Positions 10,452 to 18,729 of a stretch of DNA of 64,000 bases are shown piece by piece; the first letter of the stretch is position 1, and the number at the start of each line of letters is the position of its first letter. Location of the stretch: the NCBI GenBank assembly GCA_963825765.1, contig CAWGUU010000003.1, positions 62,001 through 126,000 of the forward strand, given 5' to 3'. This DNA comes from CAWGUU01 sp963825765. GTDB lineage: Bacteria > Actinomycetota > Acidimicrobiia > Acidimicrobiales > AC-14. Position numbers and translations under genes: made by a program. Below the pieces are notes generated by a model. It was not told the DNA's origin, did no database searches, and was given only the letters and a program-made list of their open reading frames with translations.

Positions 10452-11628
10452 CTAGCCCTTCTGTCTTGCTTCTCGCAGTCCGCCGGCGACCTTGACGCGC
10501 TTGCGCGTTGCCCTTGAAGCGGGAGACGATCACGGTGTCGTTGCCCGGGCCGCACTTGACGGTCGCGCTGCCGCTGGCGGTGATCGCGTAGACCGTGTCG
10601 TCGCCGGCGCCGGCGTCGATCACCGTGCGCTTGCCGGCGACGCGGATGTTGTCGGCGCCGTTGCCGCCGAAGATCCGGCTCGAGACGCCGTTGCCCTGCA
10701 GGAAGTCGTTGCCGTCGCCGCCCATCACGGTGTTGATGCCGCGGCCGGCGTAGATCGTGTCGTCGCCGAAGCCGCCGCTCGATGAAGTCCTTCTGGCGCG
10801 GGCGCGCGGCACCGCCGCTGTCGTGGCGCGGCGTCGCCCCAGAGGATGTCGTCGCCGCCGTTGCCGTAGAGCTTGTTCGAGCCGGCTGCGCCGTTGAGGC
10901 GGTCGTTGCGCTCGGTGCCGTGCTTGGTGCCGTTGCCGCGACCAGGTGATGCCGCGGCTCGGGTCGCGCTCGGCGGCCAGGTCGATCACGGTCTCGCAGT
11001 CCGGCTGCGCGGCGAGCAGGTTGCGGTTCGTGCGGCCCTTCGGCTTGGGCGTGTTGTAGACGGTGTCGTTGCCCTCGCCGCAGGAGATGCTGCGGATCGC
11101 GCTCGGCGGGTCGGAGTTGAGGTGGATCTGGTCGTCGCCGGGGCCGGCGTCGATGCGGTCGGGCCCGGTGTCGGAGTGGATGATGTCGTTGCCGTTGCCG
11201 CCGTTGATGTCGTCGCCGCCGCTGCCGCCCCGCAGCGTGTCGTTGCCGTCGCCGCCGTTGACGATGTCGGGCGCCTCGCTGCCTTCGAGCACGTCGTCGC
11301 CCGGGCCACCGAGCAGCGTGTCGTGGCCGAAGCCGCCGACGCCCTTGTCGTTGCCGTCGTCGCCCTGCAGGCGGTCGTCGCCCGAGCCGCCGTCCATGCT
11401 GTCGTTGCCGGCGCCGCCTTCGATCGCGTCCGGGCCGGTGTCGCCGGTCAGGATGTCGTCGCCGCCGAGGCCGCGGATCTCGTCGCGGCCGCCGAGGCCG
11501 TTGATCACATCGGCCTGTTCGGTCCCGGTGAGCCGCTCGGCGGCGCCGGTGCCGACGATCGTCTCGGCGAACGCGGTGGCGGCGAACGCCAGCGCGCCGA
11601 CGAATGAGAGCAGGGCCACGCGGCGCAC
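10452..11628 (-). CDS. RTX/hemolysin-type calcium-binding repeat protein (frameshifted)
   Basis: Secreted protein built of calcium-binding nonapeptide repeats. Read leftward from GTG at 11628: signal peptide VRRVALLSFVGALAFAATAFA, then a long run of GGxGxDxL-type repeats (GLGGDDILTGDTGPD, GGAGNDSMDGGSGDD, GGDGNDTLRGG). A non-repeat segment with a Cys pair (ISCGEGNDTVYN...QPDCETV) follows, then more repeats and a C-terminal VKCGPGNDTVIVSR. Frame breaks near 10940, 10835, 10780 and 10500; the end at 10452 is approximate. The repeats form calcium-loaded beta-rolls outside the cell. The same frame continues upstream into truncated dxs, because the two genes are joined at this start codon. Confidence 0.7.
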
Positions 11629-11632
11629 CAAC
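11620..11632. other. Probable chimeric junction between two genomes
   Basis: Left of this point genes carry frequent one-base indels and belong to a Solirubrobacterales-like set. Right of it genes are clean and Acidimicrobiia-like. The dxs frame stops being DXS-like after GSGFTGRLV and becomes the signal peptide VRRVALLSF of an RTX protein. The shared Leu-Val-Arg-Arg codons at the join would fit a short chance overlap used by an assembler. A genuine recombination or deletion event cannot be excluded from sequence alone. Confidence 0.6.
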
Positions 11633-13104
11633 CGCCCGGTGAAGCCCGACCCCACCTCGTCGGGAGGCGACTGCCTGGCTGCGCCCTTCGGGTACCGCAC
11701 CGCCGAGGGGCCGTCGGAGATGGACAGGGCCTCCTTGAGCATCACCTCGAGCTCCTGGGCCGACGAGGGGGCGAACACCGTCATGCCCGGCACCTTGGTG
11801 AGCAGGGCCAGGTCGAGGATCCCGTGGTGGGACGGGCCGTCGTCTCCGGTGATGCCGGCCCGATCGACGGCGAACACCACCGGCAGGCGGTGGAGGCCGA
11901 CGTCGAGGTTGACCTGGTCGAACGCCCTGCTCAGGAACGTGGAGTAGATGGCCACCACCGGCCTCATACCGCCCATGGCCAGGCCGGCGGCGGCGGTGAC
12001 GGCGTGCTGCTCGGCGATCCCGACGTCGATGAAGCGGTCGGGGTGGCGGGTCTGGAACGGGATGAGCCCCGTCGGGCCCGACATCGCCGCGCTGATGGTG
12101 ACGATGCGGGGGTCGAGGTCGCCCGCCTCCACGATGGCGTCGGCGAAGGCCTGGGTGTAGCCGACCGGGATCCAGGCCGGCGGCCCGGTGGCGGGGTCGA
12201 AGATCGGGGCGTCGTGGAGGCACTTCTCGTCGTCGTCCTCGGCCGGCTTGTAGCCCCTGCCCTTCTGGGTCACGACGTGGACGATGATGGGCTCGTCGAA
12301 CTCGGCGGCCCGGCCCAGGACCTCCTCCAGCAGGGGCAGGTCGTGGCCTTCGATTGGCCCCACGTAGCGAACCCCGAGGGCCTCGAAGAAGGCGTCGGGC
12401 GCCAGCACCTCGCGGAAGGCGGCTCGAACGCCGCTCATGCCCATCTCCAGCTGCTGGCCGATCATCGGCACCCGTCGCACCAGCTGCTGCAAACGGTTCA
12501 TGTTCCGCACGTAGGACGGGTTCAGGCGCAGCCGGGCCAACCCTCCCCCCAATCGGGAGACGGTGGGGGCGTAGGAACGCCCGTTGTCGTTGAGGACGAT
12601 GAGGACCTTGCGCCCGCTGTGACCGATGTTGTTGAGGGCCTCGTAGGCCATGCCGCCGGTCATGGAGCCGTCCCCGATGACCGCCACCACCCGCCTGTCG
12701 TCCTCCTTGCGCAGCTCGATGGCGCTGGCCAGGCCGTGGGCGTAGCTGAGGATCGTGGAGGCGTGGCTGTTCTCGACCCAGTCGTGCTCCGACTCGGCCC
12801 TGCTCGGATAGCCCGACAGCCCGCCGGCCTGGCGCAAGGTCGTGAAGCGGTCGTGGCGACCGGTGAGGATCTTGTGCACGTACGCCTGGTGACCCGTGTC
12901 CCAGAGGATGATGTCGCGGGGCGAGTCGAACACCCGGTGCAGGGCGATGGTGAGCTCCACCACCCCCAGGTTGGAACCGAGGTGACCACCCGACACCGAC
13001 ACCGACTGCACGATGAACCGCCGGATCTCGGCCGCCAGTTCGTCGAGCTGCTCGGGTTCGAGGCGGCGGAGGTCGTCGACGCTGGCGAGGGTCTCGAGGA
13101 GCAT
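11629..13104 (-). CDS. dxs: 1-deoxy-D-xylulose-5-phosphate synthase, 3'-truncated
   Basis: First enzyme of the MEP isoprenoid pathway: thiamine-diphosphate-dependent condensation of pyruvate and glyceraldehyde-3-phosphate. About 492 residues of an expected 620-640 remain, read leftward from ATG at 13104. Visible are SGGHLGSNLGVVELTIALH, the ThDP/Mg motif GDGSMTGGMAYEALNN, VTQKGRGYKPAE, and the pyrimidine-domain motif DVGIAEQHAVTAAAGLA with FAVDRAGITGDDGPSHHG. The transketolase C-terminal domain is missing: the sequence passes at about 11629 into an unrelated RTX gene. It is divergent from crtYc, 79 bases away, so precursor supply and carotenoid genes share a promoter region. Confidence 0.88.
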
Positions 13105-13183
13105 TTGCAGCCGCGACCGTATCCCCCTGCGGATCCCTGCCGGTAGTCAGCCGGTGGTCGGCCGCCACTAGCGTGGCCCGCCG

Positions 13184-13543
13184 GTGGACCTCGACAACTT
13201 CCAGTACCTGATTCTGATGGCCGGCTGCCTGGCCATCACCCTGCCCCTGGAGCTCCTCCTCGGCGCCCGGGTGTGGCGCCAGCCCGGGCGGCTGTTGACT
13301 GCGTTGATCGGTCCGCTCGTGGTGTTCGTCGTCTGGGACGCCGTGGCCATCGCCCGGAAGCACTGGCACTACAACCCCGACTACGTCACCGGCTGGGGCC
13401 TCGGCAACCTTCCGATCGAGGAGCTGGCGTTCTTCGTCGTCATCCCGATCTGCGGCCTGCTCACGTACGAGGCCGTCCGCCGCCTGCTGACCGAGCGCGA
13501 CCAGGTCGTCGCTCAGTTCAAACGCCTCCTACGGCAGTCCTGA
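13184..13543 (+). CDS. crtYc: Lycopene cyclase subunit CrtYc-like
   Basis: Small integral membrane protein of 119 residues, one half of the heterodimeric actinobacterial lycopene cyclase, which closes the ends of lycopene (beta or epsilon rings). It starts at GTG 13184. Three hydrophobic segments are visible, and the family motif LPIEELAFFVVIP lies near residue 77, matching the PxEE motif essential in CrtY/CarR-type cyclases. It is followed one base after its stop by the second subunit gene. Ring type and end product cannot be read from sequence. Confidence 0.8.
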   Translation: MDLDNFQYLILMAGCLAITLPLELLLGARVWRQPGRLLTALIGPLVVFVVWDAVAIARKHWHYNPDYVTGWGLGNLPIEELAFFVVIPICGLLTYEAVRRLLTERDQVVAQFKRLLRQS

Positions 13544-13544
13544 C

Positions 13545-13904
13545 GTGGAGTACACGTGGGCGGCGCTCGGCGGCGTCGTCGCGGTCGTCGTGCTCGAGCT
13601 CGCCTGGCTGAAGACCGGGATCTTCGCCACTGCGACGTACTGGATCGCCTACGCCATCGTCGTGTTCTTCCAAATCCTGGTGGACGGCTGGCTGACCAAG
13701 CTGTCGGCGCCGATCGTCATCTACGCGCCCGACAAGTTCACCGGCTGGCGGGCGCCGTTCGACGTCCCGGTCGAGGACTACCTCTTCGGCTGGGCCCTGG
13801 TGACGCTGACGATCATGTTGTGGGTCCGGGCCGGTCGCGGTCGAGCCTCGACAACCGGCGAAGCGACCACACCAGCAGGAACACCGCCGAGGCGCCCACG
13901 ATGA
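13545..13904 (+). CDS. crtYd: Lycopene cyclase subunit CrtYd-like
   Basis: Second lycopene cyclase subunit, 119 residues, from GTG at 13545 directly after the crtYc stop. It has three membrane segments. The motif DVPVEDYLFGWALVT near residues 70-85 corresponds to the (I/V)PxED signature of CrtYd proteins. The tail after residue 98 is basic, threonine- and proline-rich, and is overlapped by the convergent CDP-alcohol phosphotransferase gene for 92 bases, so its last residues may not be conserved. It should act only together with CrtYc in the cell membrane. Confidence 0.8.
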   Translation: MEYTWAALGGVVAVVVLELAWLKTGIFATATYWIAYAIVVFFQILVDGWLTKLSAPIVIYAPDKFTGWRAPFDVPVEDYLFGWALVTLTIMLWVRAGRGRASTTGEATTPAGTPPRRPR

Positions 13905-14511
13905 CCACCTGCCCCCACAGGGCGGCAAGGGCGAGGGGAGGGACGCCCAGGCCCACGCCGGCGAGGATCATCCTGGTGGGCCGCTCGCCTGGCGTGACGA
14001 CTTGGTGGTCGGCCTGGTGGTCCTGGTGGCGGGTTCGGGCCGCCAGGGAGCCCCGCGCCCGGACGTACTCCAGCCACCACGTGGCGGCCACCGAGGCCAC
14101 TGCGAGGGTGACCGCGGTGGTGGTCGAGCCGGCCACGACGGCGAGGGCGGCGGGCAGGGCGGCGTCGGACAGCCGGTCGAGGGCGGAATCGAGCAGGAAC
14201 CCGACCGACGTCGTCCGGCCGGACTGCACTGCCACCGCCCCGTCCAGGGCGTCGAGCAGGCCGGAGACGATCACCGCCAGGCAGGCGGCGGCCGGTCCGA
14301 CCCAGCCGTCGATCATGGCCAGAGGGAAGGTGGCGACACCCACCACACAGGCGGCGACGGTGACGGCGTTGGGCGAGACGCCTGCTTTGGCTACGGGTCG
14401 GGCGATGGCGGCCATGGCCCTCAGCCAGCCGCCCACGAAGCCGGCCGGCGGCGTGGTCTGGTGCAGGTCGGCCCAGTCCCTGAGGTGCTCGTCGCCCGGC
14501 TTGCCGTCCAT
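13813..14511 (-). CDS. CDP-alcohol phosphatidyltransferase-family membrane protein
   Basis: 232-residue membrane protein of the CDP-alcohol phosphotransferase fold, read leftward from ATG at 14511. The family transfers a phospho-alcohol from a CDP-linked donor within the membrane. The region LLDALDGAVAVQSGRTTSVG plus the following LLDSALDRLSD matches D-x2-DG-x2-AR-x8/9-G-x3-D-x3-D with all four aspartates, but the usual Arg after Ala is Val. About five hydrophobic segments follow. It may be active with altered substrate use. It is convergent with crtYd (92-base overlap) and divergent from the glycosyltransferase gene. Confidence 0.72.
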   Translation of the reverse strand: MDGKPGDEHLRDWADLHQTTPPAGFVGGWLRAMAAIARPVAKAGVSPNAVTVAACVVGVATFPLAMIDGWVGPAAACLAVIVSGLLDALDGAVAVQSGRTTSVGFLLDSALDRLSDAALPAALAVVAGSTTTAVTLAVASVAATWWLEYVRARGSLAARTRHQDHQADHQVVTPGERPTRMILAGVGLGVPPLALAALWGQVVIVGASAVFLLVWSLRRLSRLDRDRPGPTT

Positions 14512-14533
14512 CGGGCCTCAGTTCACTCGATAG

Positions 14534-15526
14534 GTGCCGGTTGTGGGGCGACCGAGCGTCGCTACGGCCGCCAGCCTCGCCGGATTGGCGCGCATGAGCC
14601 TGGCCGCCCGCCGCTTCCTGTCACCGCAGCCGGCCGCCCCTCCGATCGACGTGCGGGTGGTGATACCGGCCCGGGACGAGGCGGCGACGGTGGCCATGTG
14701 CGTGGCGTCGGTGGTCGGGCAGGCCACCGAGGTGGTCGTCGTGGACGACGGCTCGTCGGATGGGACGGCGGGGGCAGCATCGGGGGCCGGCGCCCAGGTC
14801 GTCCCGCTCTCCGGCGACCCGCCGCCCGGTTGGCTCGGCAAGCCCCGGGCCTGCGCGGCGGGAGCGTCCGGCGCCCGGACCGAGTGGCTGGCGTTCGTCG
14901 ACGCCGACGTGAGGCTGCACCCTTCGGCGCTCGCGACCATGGCCGCATCCACCCGGTCGACCTCGACCAGCATCGCCGGTGGCCTGGAGTGCCGGACGTT
15001 CTGGGAGCGGTTGCTGCTGCCCGAGCTGGGCCTGGCGCTCGCCCAGGAGGGACTGCCGCGGGACTTCGCCAGCGGGCAGTGCTTCCTCGTCCGCCGTGAC
15101 CACTACGAAGCCGTGGGCGGCCACGGCCACCCGGCGGTGCGGGGGTCGGTCGTCGACGACCGCGACCTGGCCCGCGCCCTCACCGGCCACGATCCCCGGC
15201 TGGCCCCGAAGCTCATGCGGGCCAGGATGTACCGCGACCTCGCCGGGATCCGGGCCGGCCTGGTCAAGAACCAGGCCGCTCTCTACCCGGGGCCGGCGGC
15301 CACGACGGGGCGCCTGGCCTGGCTGCTGGCTCCCCTCGCGTCACGCCGCCCGTGGGCCGTCCTGGTCGTCAGCGCCGCCGGCCGGGCGGCGGCCGGTCAG
15401 AACCCCCTCTATGGCCTTCTCGCCCCCCTGGCCCGGGTCGTGCTGGCCGCCATACACGTCGAGAGCGTCTGGCGCCGCCGCACCGGCCGCCCGGTGAGGT
15501 GGAAAGGCAGGTCGCTCAGGAGTTGA
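14534..15526 (+). CDS. Family 2 glycosyltransferase in carotenoid cluster
   Basis: 330-residue GT-A glycosyltransferase, GTG start at 14534. The N-terminal catalytic domain shows RVVIPARDEAATVAMCVASV, EVVVVDDGSSDGT and the DxD-type FVDADVRLH, then GQCFLVRRDHYEAVGGHG and the acid motif VDDRDLAR. The C-terminus has two hydrophobic segments (WAVLVVSAAGRAA, LLAPLARVVLAAI), so the enzyme is membrane-associated. GT2 proteins of this type in carotenoid clusters (CrtQ-like) attach sugars to hydroxylated carotenoids; that role is inferred from position only. Its stop codon lies at the left foot of a hairpin terminator. Confidence 0.8.
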   Translation: MPVVGRPSVATAASLAGLARMSLAARRFLSPQPAAPPIDVRVVIPARDEAATVAMCVASVVGQATEVVVVDDGSSDGTAGAASGAGAQVVPLSGDPPPGWLGKPRACAAGASGARTEWLAFVDADVRLHPSALATMAASTRSTSTSIAGGLECRTFWERLLLPELGLALAQEGLPRDFASGQCFLVRRDHYEAVGGHGHPAVRGSVVDDRDLARALTGHDPRLAPKLMRARMYRDLAGIRAGLVKNQAALYPGPAATTGRLAWLLAPLASRRPWAVLVVSAAGRAAAGQNPLYGLLAPLARVVLAAIHVESVWRRRTGRPVRWKGRSLRS

Positions 15527-15567
15527 GTGTGCAAAAGACCCTCATATAGGAGGTCTTTTGCACTCTC
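15525..15567 (+). terminator. Strong hairpin after glycosyltransferase gene
   Basis: Inverted repeat with 16-base arms at 15525-15540 and 15552-15567 (15 of 16 paired) around the loop CTCATATAGGA. The right arm contains TCTTTTGCACTCTC, so it can work as an intrinsic terminator. A close copy lies at 16556-16598, on the far side of the HNH gene. Confidence 0.7.
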
Positions 15568-15611
15568 ACCGGCATCCGATCCGAAACCTGAGGTAGACCC
15601 GGGGAGTGAGC

Positions 15612-16526
15612 ATGGAGGAGCGCGATCGCCTCGTGCGCCTCGCCGCATTCGACTGGCTCGCCGGCCAGATGGAGCTCCGGGGAGACGTGCTGCCGATCAC
15701 GGTGCTGCGGCAGGGCTTCGGGTGGAAGGGCCACCGGGTGCCGCTCATGGGACCGCAGGGCATCTTCAAGCCGGCAGTGCTCCCGGGGGCTCCGCTCAGC
15801 ATCACGACGGTGCCGGTCGTCGAGGGCCGCGACAGGCCCTACGAGGACGAGGTGGGGCCTGACGGCCTCCTGCGCTACCGCTATCGCGGCACTGACCCTC
15901 GTCATCACGAAAACGTCGGACTTCGACTGGCCATGGCCCACCAGGTCCCGCTGGTGTACCTGTTCGGCACCGTACCCGGGTGGTACCGACCCGAGTGGCC
16001 GGTGTTCATCGTCGGGGACGACCCGTCCACGCTTACGTTCACCGTGGCGATGGACGATCCCCAAGCCCTACGCCCGGATCTGACCGTCGACGTTGTCGAC
16101 GAAGCCAGGCGTCGGTATGTGACTCGGCTGGCGCGACACCGCCTCCATCAGCTCGCGTTCCGACAGCGGGTGCTCCGCGCCTACCGGGACTCCTGCACGG
16201 TCTGCCGGCTCCACCACATCGAGCTGCTCGACGCAGCCCACATCCTCTCCGACACACATCCCCGAGGTGAGCCCGTCGTCACCAACGGGCTGGCTATGTG
16301 CAAGCTCCACCACGCCGCGTTCGACCGCCAGATCGTCGGGATCCGGCCGGACTACGTCGTCGAGATCCGACACGACGTCCTCGACGAGATCGACGGACCG
16401 ATGTTGCGCCACGGCCTGCAAGACCTCCACGGCCGCCGGCTGCTCGTCATTCCTGCCAAGAGGAGCCAGCACCCGGACGCCGAGTCCCTGGCGGAACGCT
16501 ACGAAAGCTTCCGAGCTGCGGGCTGA
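15612..16526 (+). CDS. HNH endonuclease, putative modification-dependent type
   Basis: 304-residue protein. ATG at 15612 is chosen because GGGGAG lies six bases upstream; GTG at 15606 is an alternative. The C-terminal HNH domain shows CTVCRLHHIELLDAAHI, then NGLAMCKLHHAAFD, with paired cysteines for a structural zinc and the His/Asn/His catalytic set. The N-terminal 170 residues (VPLMGPQGIFKPAVL, LRLAMAHQVPLVYLFG) resemble the sensor region of actinobacterial modification-dependent HNH nucleases such as Sco5333/TbiR1, from memory. It would then cut modified foreign DNA. No methylase gene is adjacent, as expected for a type IV-like enzyme. It is bracketed by two near-identical hairpins. Confidence 0.78.
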   Translation: MEERDRLVRLAAFDWLAGQMELRGDVLPITVLRQGFGWKGHRVPLMGPQGIFKPAVLPGAPLSITTVPVVEGRDRPYEDEVGPDGLLRYRYRGTDPRHHENVGLRLAMAHQVPLVYLFGTVPGWYRPEWPVFIVGDDPSTLTFTVAMDDPQALRPDLTVDVVDEARRRYVTRLARHRLHQLAFRQRVLRAYRDSCTVCRLHHIELLDAAHILSDTHPRGEPVVTNGLAMCKLHHAAFDRQIVGIRPDYVVEIRHDVLDEIDGPMLRHGLQDLHGRRLLVIPAKRSQHPDAESLAERYESFRAAG

Positions 16527-16555
16527 TCAGCGCAGCGTCACGTCGCTCCCGAGTT

Positions 16556-16598
16556 GAGAGTGCAAGAAAGTCGCACATAGCGACCTTTTTGCACTCTC
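16556..16598 (+). terminator. Hairpin after HNH gene, related to the one at 15525
   Basis: Arms of 19 bases at 16556-16574 and 16580-16598 with two mismatches around the loop ACATA. It shares the start GAGTTGAG(A/T)GTGCAA and the end TTTTGCACTCTC with the hairpin at 15525-15567. It lies between the convergent HNH and lipoprotein genes and can terminate both. Confidence 0.68.
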
Positions 16599-16610
16599 GA
16601 CAGCGGCTGA

Positions 16611-17780
16611 CTATGGCGATGACGACGCCCGGCGCCGCCAGGCGTGGGGCCGGCGACGGCGGCGGACTCGGGCGACCACGAGCATCATGAGGAACATGAC
16701 GATCACGAGCGAGGCGGCGAGGACCTGGCGCCACCAGTGGTCGAGGAACGTCCGGGCGCTGGGCGGCGGCGGCCGGGTGCCCGGTTCGAGGACCAGCTGT
16801 TGGGCGACGTCGGCCGGGAACTGCTGCACGTAGTACGGCCCGAGCCCCTGGTAGACGGTGCCCAGCAGGGGCGACCACATCGGCCCGACGCCGGCAGCCG
16901 GCTGCTCGGCCGCCGCCGCGTACCACCGCGGCGGGTAGTCGTGGCGGTCCTGGAAGTCCCACCGCTCGAACTGGTCGGGCGGCAGCGAGACGTCGACGAT
17001 GGCCTCCAGCCCCGGCTCGTTGCCGTAGGCCCGGCCGAACTCGGAGAAGTAGTTGTCGACGAAGGTCCGGCCCGGCGCCCGGCCGATCTGCATCTGCCGC
17101 AGGTACGGCACCAGGTCGTTGCTGGCGAAGCCGAGCGCCGTGATGATCTCGTCCGGCGAGTCGAACAGGCTGAGCTGGGCGGGCGCAGCCGGCAACGAGA
17201 GGGCGCCGATGGTGGCGACCTTGGCGCCGTGGCTGTGCCCGAGGATGTGCACCATCCCTCCCCGCTCTGCAAAACCGGGGTCGACGGCCTGGTTCAACGC
17301 CACACCCAGCCGCTCGCCGTTCGGCACCGTGCGCGACTCCGAGATCCGGGCCGCGAACGGCGTGTCGCTGGTGGCCGACTGGTCGAGCCAGCTGAACGCC
17401 AGCACCATCGCGTCGGGATCGAGCGTGGCCAGGGCCGCCGCCATCGGCGCCATCCACGACTGGGTGTACGGCTCACCGTCGTCGTCGACCGCTGTTGGGT
17501 CCCAGGCCAGCAGCGGCCCGGGTCCCGGATAGTTGTCGACTGCCTCCCGGTACCCGGGGCCCCATCCGTGAACCAGGACGTAGAGGTGTCCACCGGTGAC
17601 GCCTCCCGCGGTGATGGGAACGAAGGTGGTGCTGTTCCACCGGCCGAGGCGGGCCAACGGCGCGATGTGGGGCGACGGCGGGTCGGCCCCCGAGCCGCAG
17701 CCGGCCAACAGAACCAGCGACAGCACGACTACGGCGAGCACCCGCCGGTGCCCCAGCCGCACCACCGGCGACCCCCGCAT
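16611..17780 (-). CDS. Lipoprotein alpha/beta-hydrolase with C-terminal membrane anchor
   Basis: 389-residue protein read leftward from ATG at 17780. It starts with a lipoprotein signal (LAVVVLSLVLLAGCGS, lipobox LAGC). The body has YVLVHGWGPGY (oxyanion-hole HG) and the nucleophile elbow HILGHSHGAKVATIGAL, so it is a serine hydrolase of the lipase/esterase fold. A C-terminal hydrophobic segment (LAASLVIVMFLMMLVVA) followed by arginines indicates a second anchor, so the enzyme would sit on the outer face of the cell membrane. The substrate is unknown. It is the last gene of the crtI-crtB-DUF3068-SPFH operon, 20 bases after the SPFH stop. Confidence 0.75.
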   Translation of the reverse strand: MRGSPVVRLGHRRVLAVVVLSLVLLAGCGSGADPPSPHIAPLARLGRWNSTTFVPITAGGVTGGHLYVLVHGWGPGYREAVDNYPGPGPLLAWDPTAVDDDGEPYTQSWMAPMAAALATLDPDAMVLAFSWLDQSATSDTPFAARISESRTVPNGERLGVALNQAVDPGFAERGGMVHILGHSHGAKVATIGALSLPAAPAQLSLFDSPDEIITALGFASNDLVPYLRQMQIGRAPGRTFVDNYFSEFGRAYGNEPGLEAIVDVSLPPDQFERWDFQDRHDYPPRWYAAAAEQPAAGVGPMWSPLLGTVYQGLGPYYVQQFPADVAQQLVLEPGTRPPPPSARTFLDHWWRQVLAASLVIVMFLMMLVVARVRRRRRPHAWRRRASSSP

Positions 17781-17800
17781 CGGCGACCCCCCCACTGGCC

Positions 17801-18652
17801 TCAGCTCCCCGCGCTCACGACGGGCTGGGTTCCCCTGTCGCTCACAAGAACGACCATGAGGTTGGCCACCAACGCCGCCTTCCGATCCTCGTCCAGCGAG
17901 ACGATCCCATCCTCGCTCAATCTGCGCAACGCCATCTCGACCATGCCGACCGCCCCCTCGACGATCCGGTGCCGGGCGGCGACGACGGCGTTGGCCTGCT
18001 GGCGCCGCAGCATCTCCCCGGCGATCTCGGGGGCGTAGGCCAGGCGGCGCAGGCGGGTGTCCAGCACCGACAGGCCGGCGTCGGCCAGCCGGGCCTGCAG
18101 CTCGGCCTGGAGGGTCTCGGCCACCTCCTCGGTGTTGCCCTGCAGCGAGTGGACACCCTCCTCGTAGGCGTCGTACGGGTACCGGCTGGCCACGTGGCGC
18201 ACCGAGCTCTCCGACTGGATGCGGACGAAGGCCTCGTAGTCCTCGACGTCGAAGACGGCCCGGGCCGTGTCGACCACCCGCCAGGTGATGACGGCGGCGA
18301 TCTCGACCGGGTTCCCGGCGGCGTCGTTGACCTTGAGGATGTCGCTCTCGAAGTTCCGGATCTTGAGTGACACCTTCTGGCGGACCGTCAGCGGGTTGAC
18401 CCACCAGAACCCGGAGTCCCGCACCGTCCCGATGTACCGACCGAAGAACACGAGGACGCGCGACTGGTTGGGCGGGACGACGATCAGGCCGACCACGGCC
18501 AAAAAGGTCAGCCCCAGCAGCACGACCGCCAAGGCGACGAGCGCGGGGTGGGCCGTGCCGAACAGACCCAGGCAGACCACCACGACCACCACGGCGGCCA
18601 CCACCACCGACGCTCCCGGCAACGTCCGGGCCGGCCGTTCCTCCGAGGCCAT
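17801..18652 (-). CDS. SPFH/Band 7 domain membrane protein
   Basis: Stomatin-like scaffold protein, 283 residues from ATG at 18652, which follows a GGGGGAGGGGGG site. Two N-terminal hydrophobic stretches (VVVAAVVVVVVCLGLFG, LVALAVVLLGLTFLAVVGLIV) precede the SPFH domain: NQSRVLVFFGRYIGTVRDSG, VSLKIRNFESDILKVND, AAVITWRVVD. A helical flotillin-like tail rich in Ala/Glu/Arg follows (VAETLQAELQARLADAGL). Such proteins assemble membrane microdomains. An in-frame GTG at 18733 would overlap the DUF3068 stop as GTGA and add 27 residues of Gly-Val-Pro repeats; given how often this genome uses GTGA overlaps, that start is a real alternative. Confidence 0.85.
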   Translation of the reverse strand: MASEERPARTLPGASVVVAAVVVVVVCLGLFGTAHPALVALAVVLLGLTFLAVVGLIVVPPNQSRVLVFFGRYIGTVRDSGFWWVNPLTVRQKVSLKIRNFESDILKVNDAAGNPVEIAAVITWRVVDTARAVFDVEDYEAFVRIQSESSVRHVASRYPYDAYEEGVHSLQGNTEEVAETLQAELQARLADAGLSVLDTRLRRLAYAPEIAGEMLRRQQANAVVAARHRIVEGAVGMVEMALRRLSEDGIVSLDEDRKAALVANLMVVLVSDRGTQPVVSAGS

Positions 18653-18683
18653 CGTGAACCCCCCTCCCCCGATGCCCACATCG

Positions 18684-18728
18684 GCCACACCAGCCACACC
18701 AGGCACACCAGGCACACCAGGCACGCCA
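18684..18728 (-). repeat. Five 9-base tandem repeats
   Basis: Tandem 9-mers of the type GGTGTGCCT (reverse strand), about five copies with small changes, between the DUF3068 stop and the SPFH ATG. In the SPFH frame they encode VPG/VAG tripeptides without a stop. They are either a repeat-rich N-terminal extension of SPFH or an expanded intergenic tract. Confidence 0.65.
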
Positions 18729-18729
18729 G

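Noticed and set aside
9382..13104. A 1,240-residue open frame combining DXS and calcium-binding repeats as one protein
   Set aside because: DXS lacks its C-terminal domain, an internal signal peptide marks the start of a separate RTX gene, and the left flank is full of indels, so a join artefact is the simpler explanation.
10370..13369. A 999-residue reverse-strand open frame across dxs
   Set aside because: Arg/Pro/Gly-rich shadow of dxs and the RTX gene in another frame; no domain motifs.
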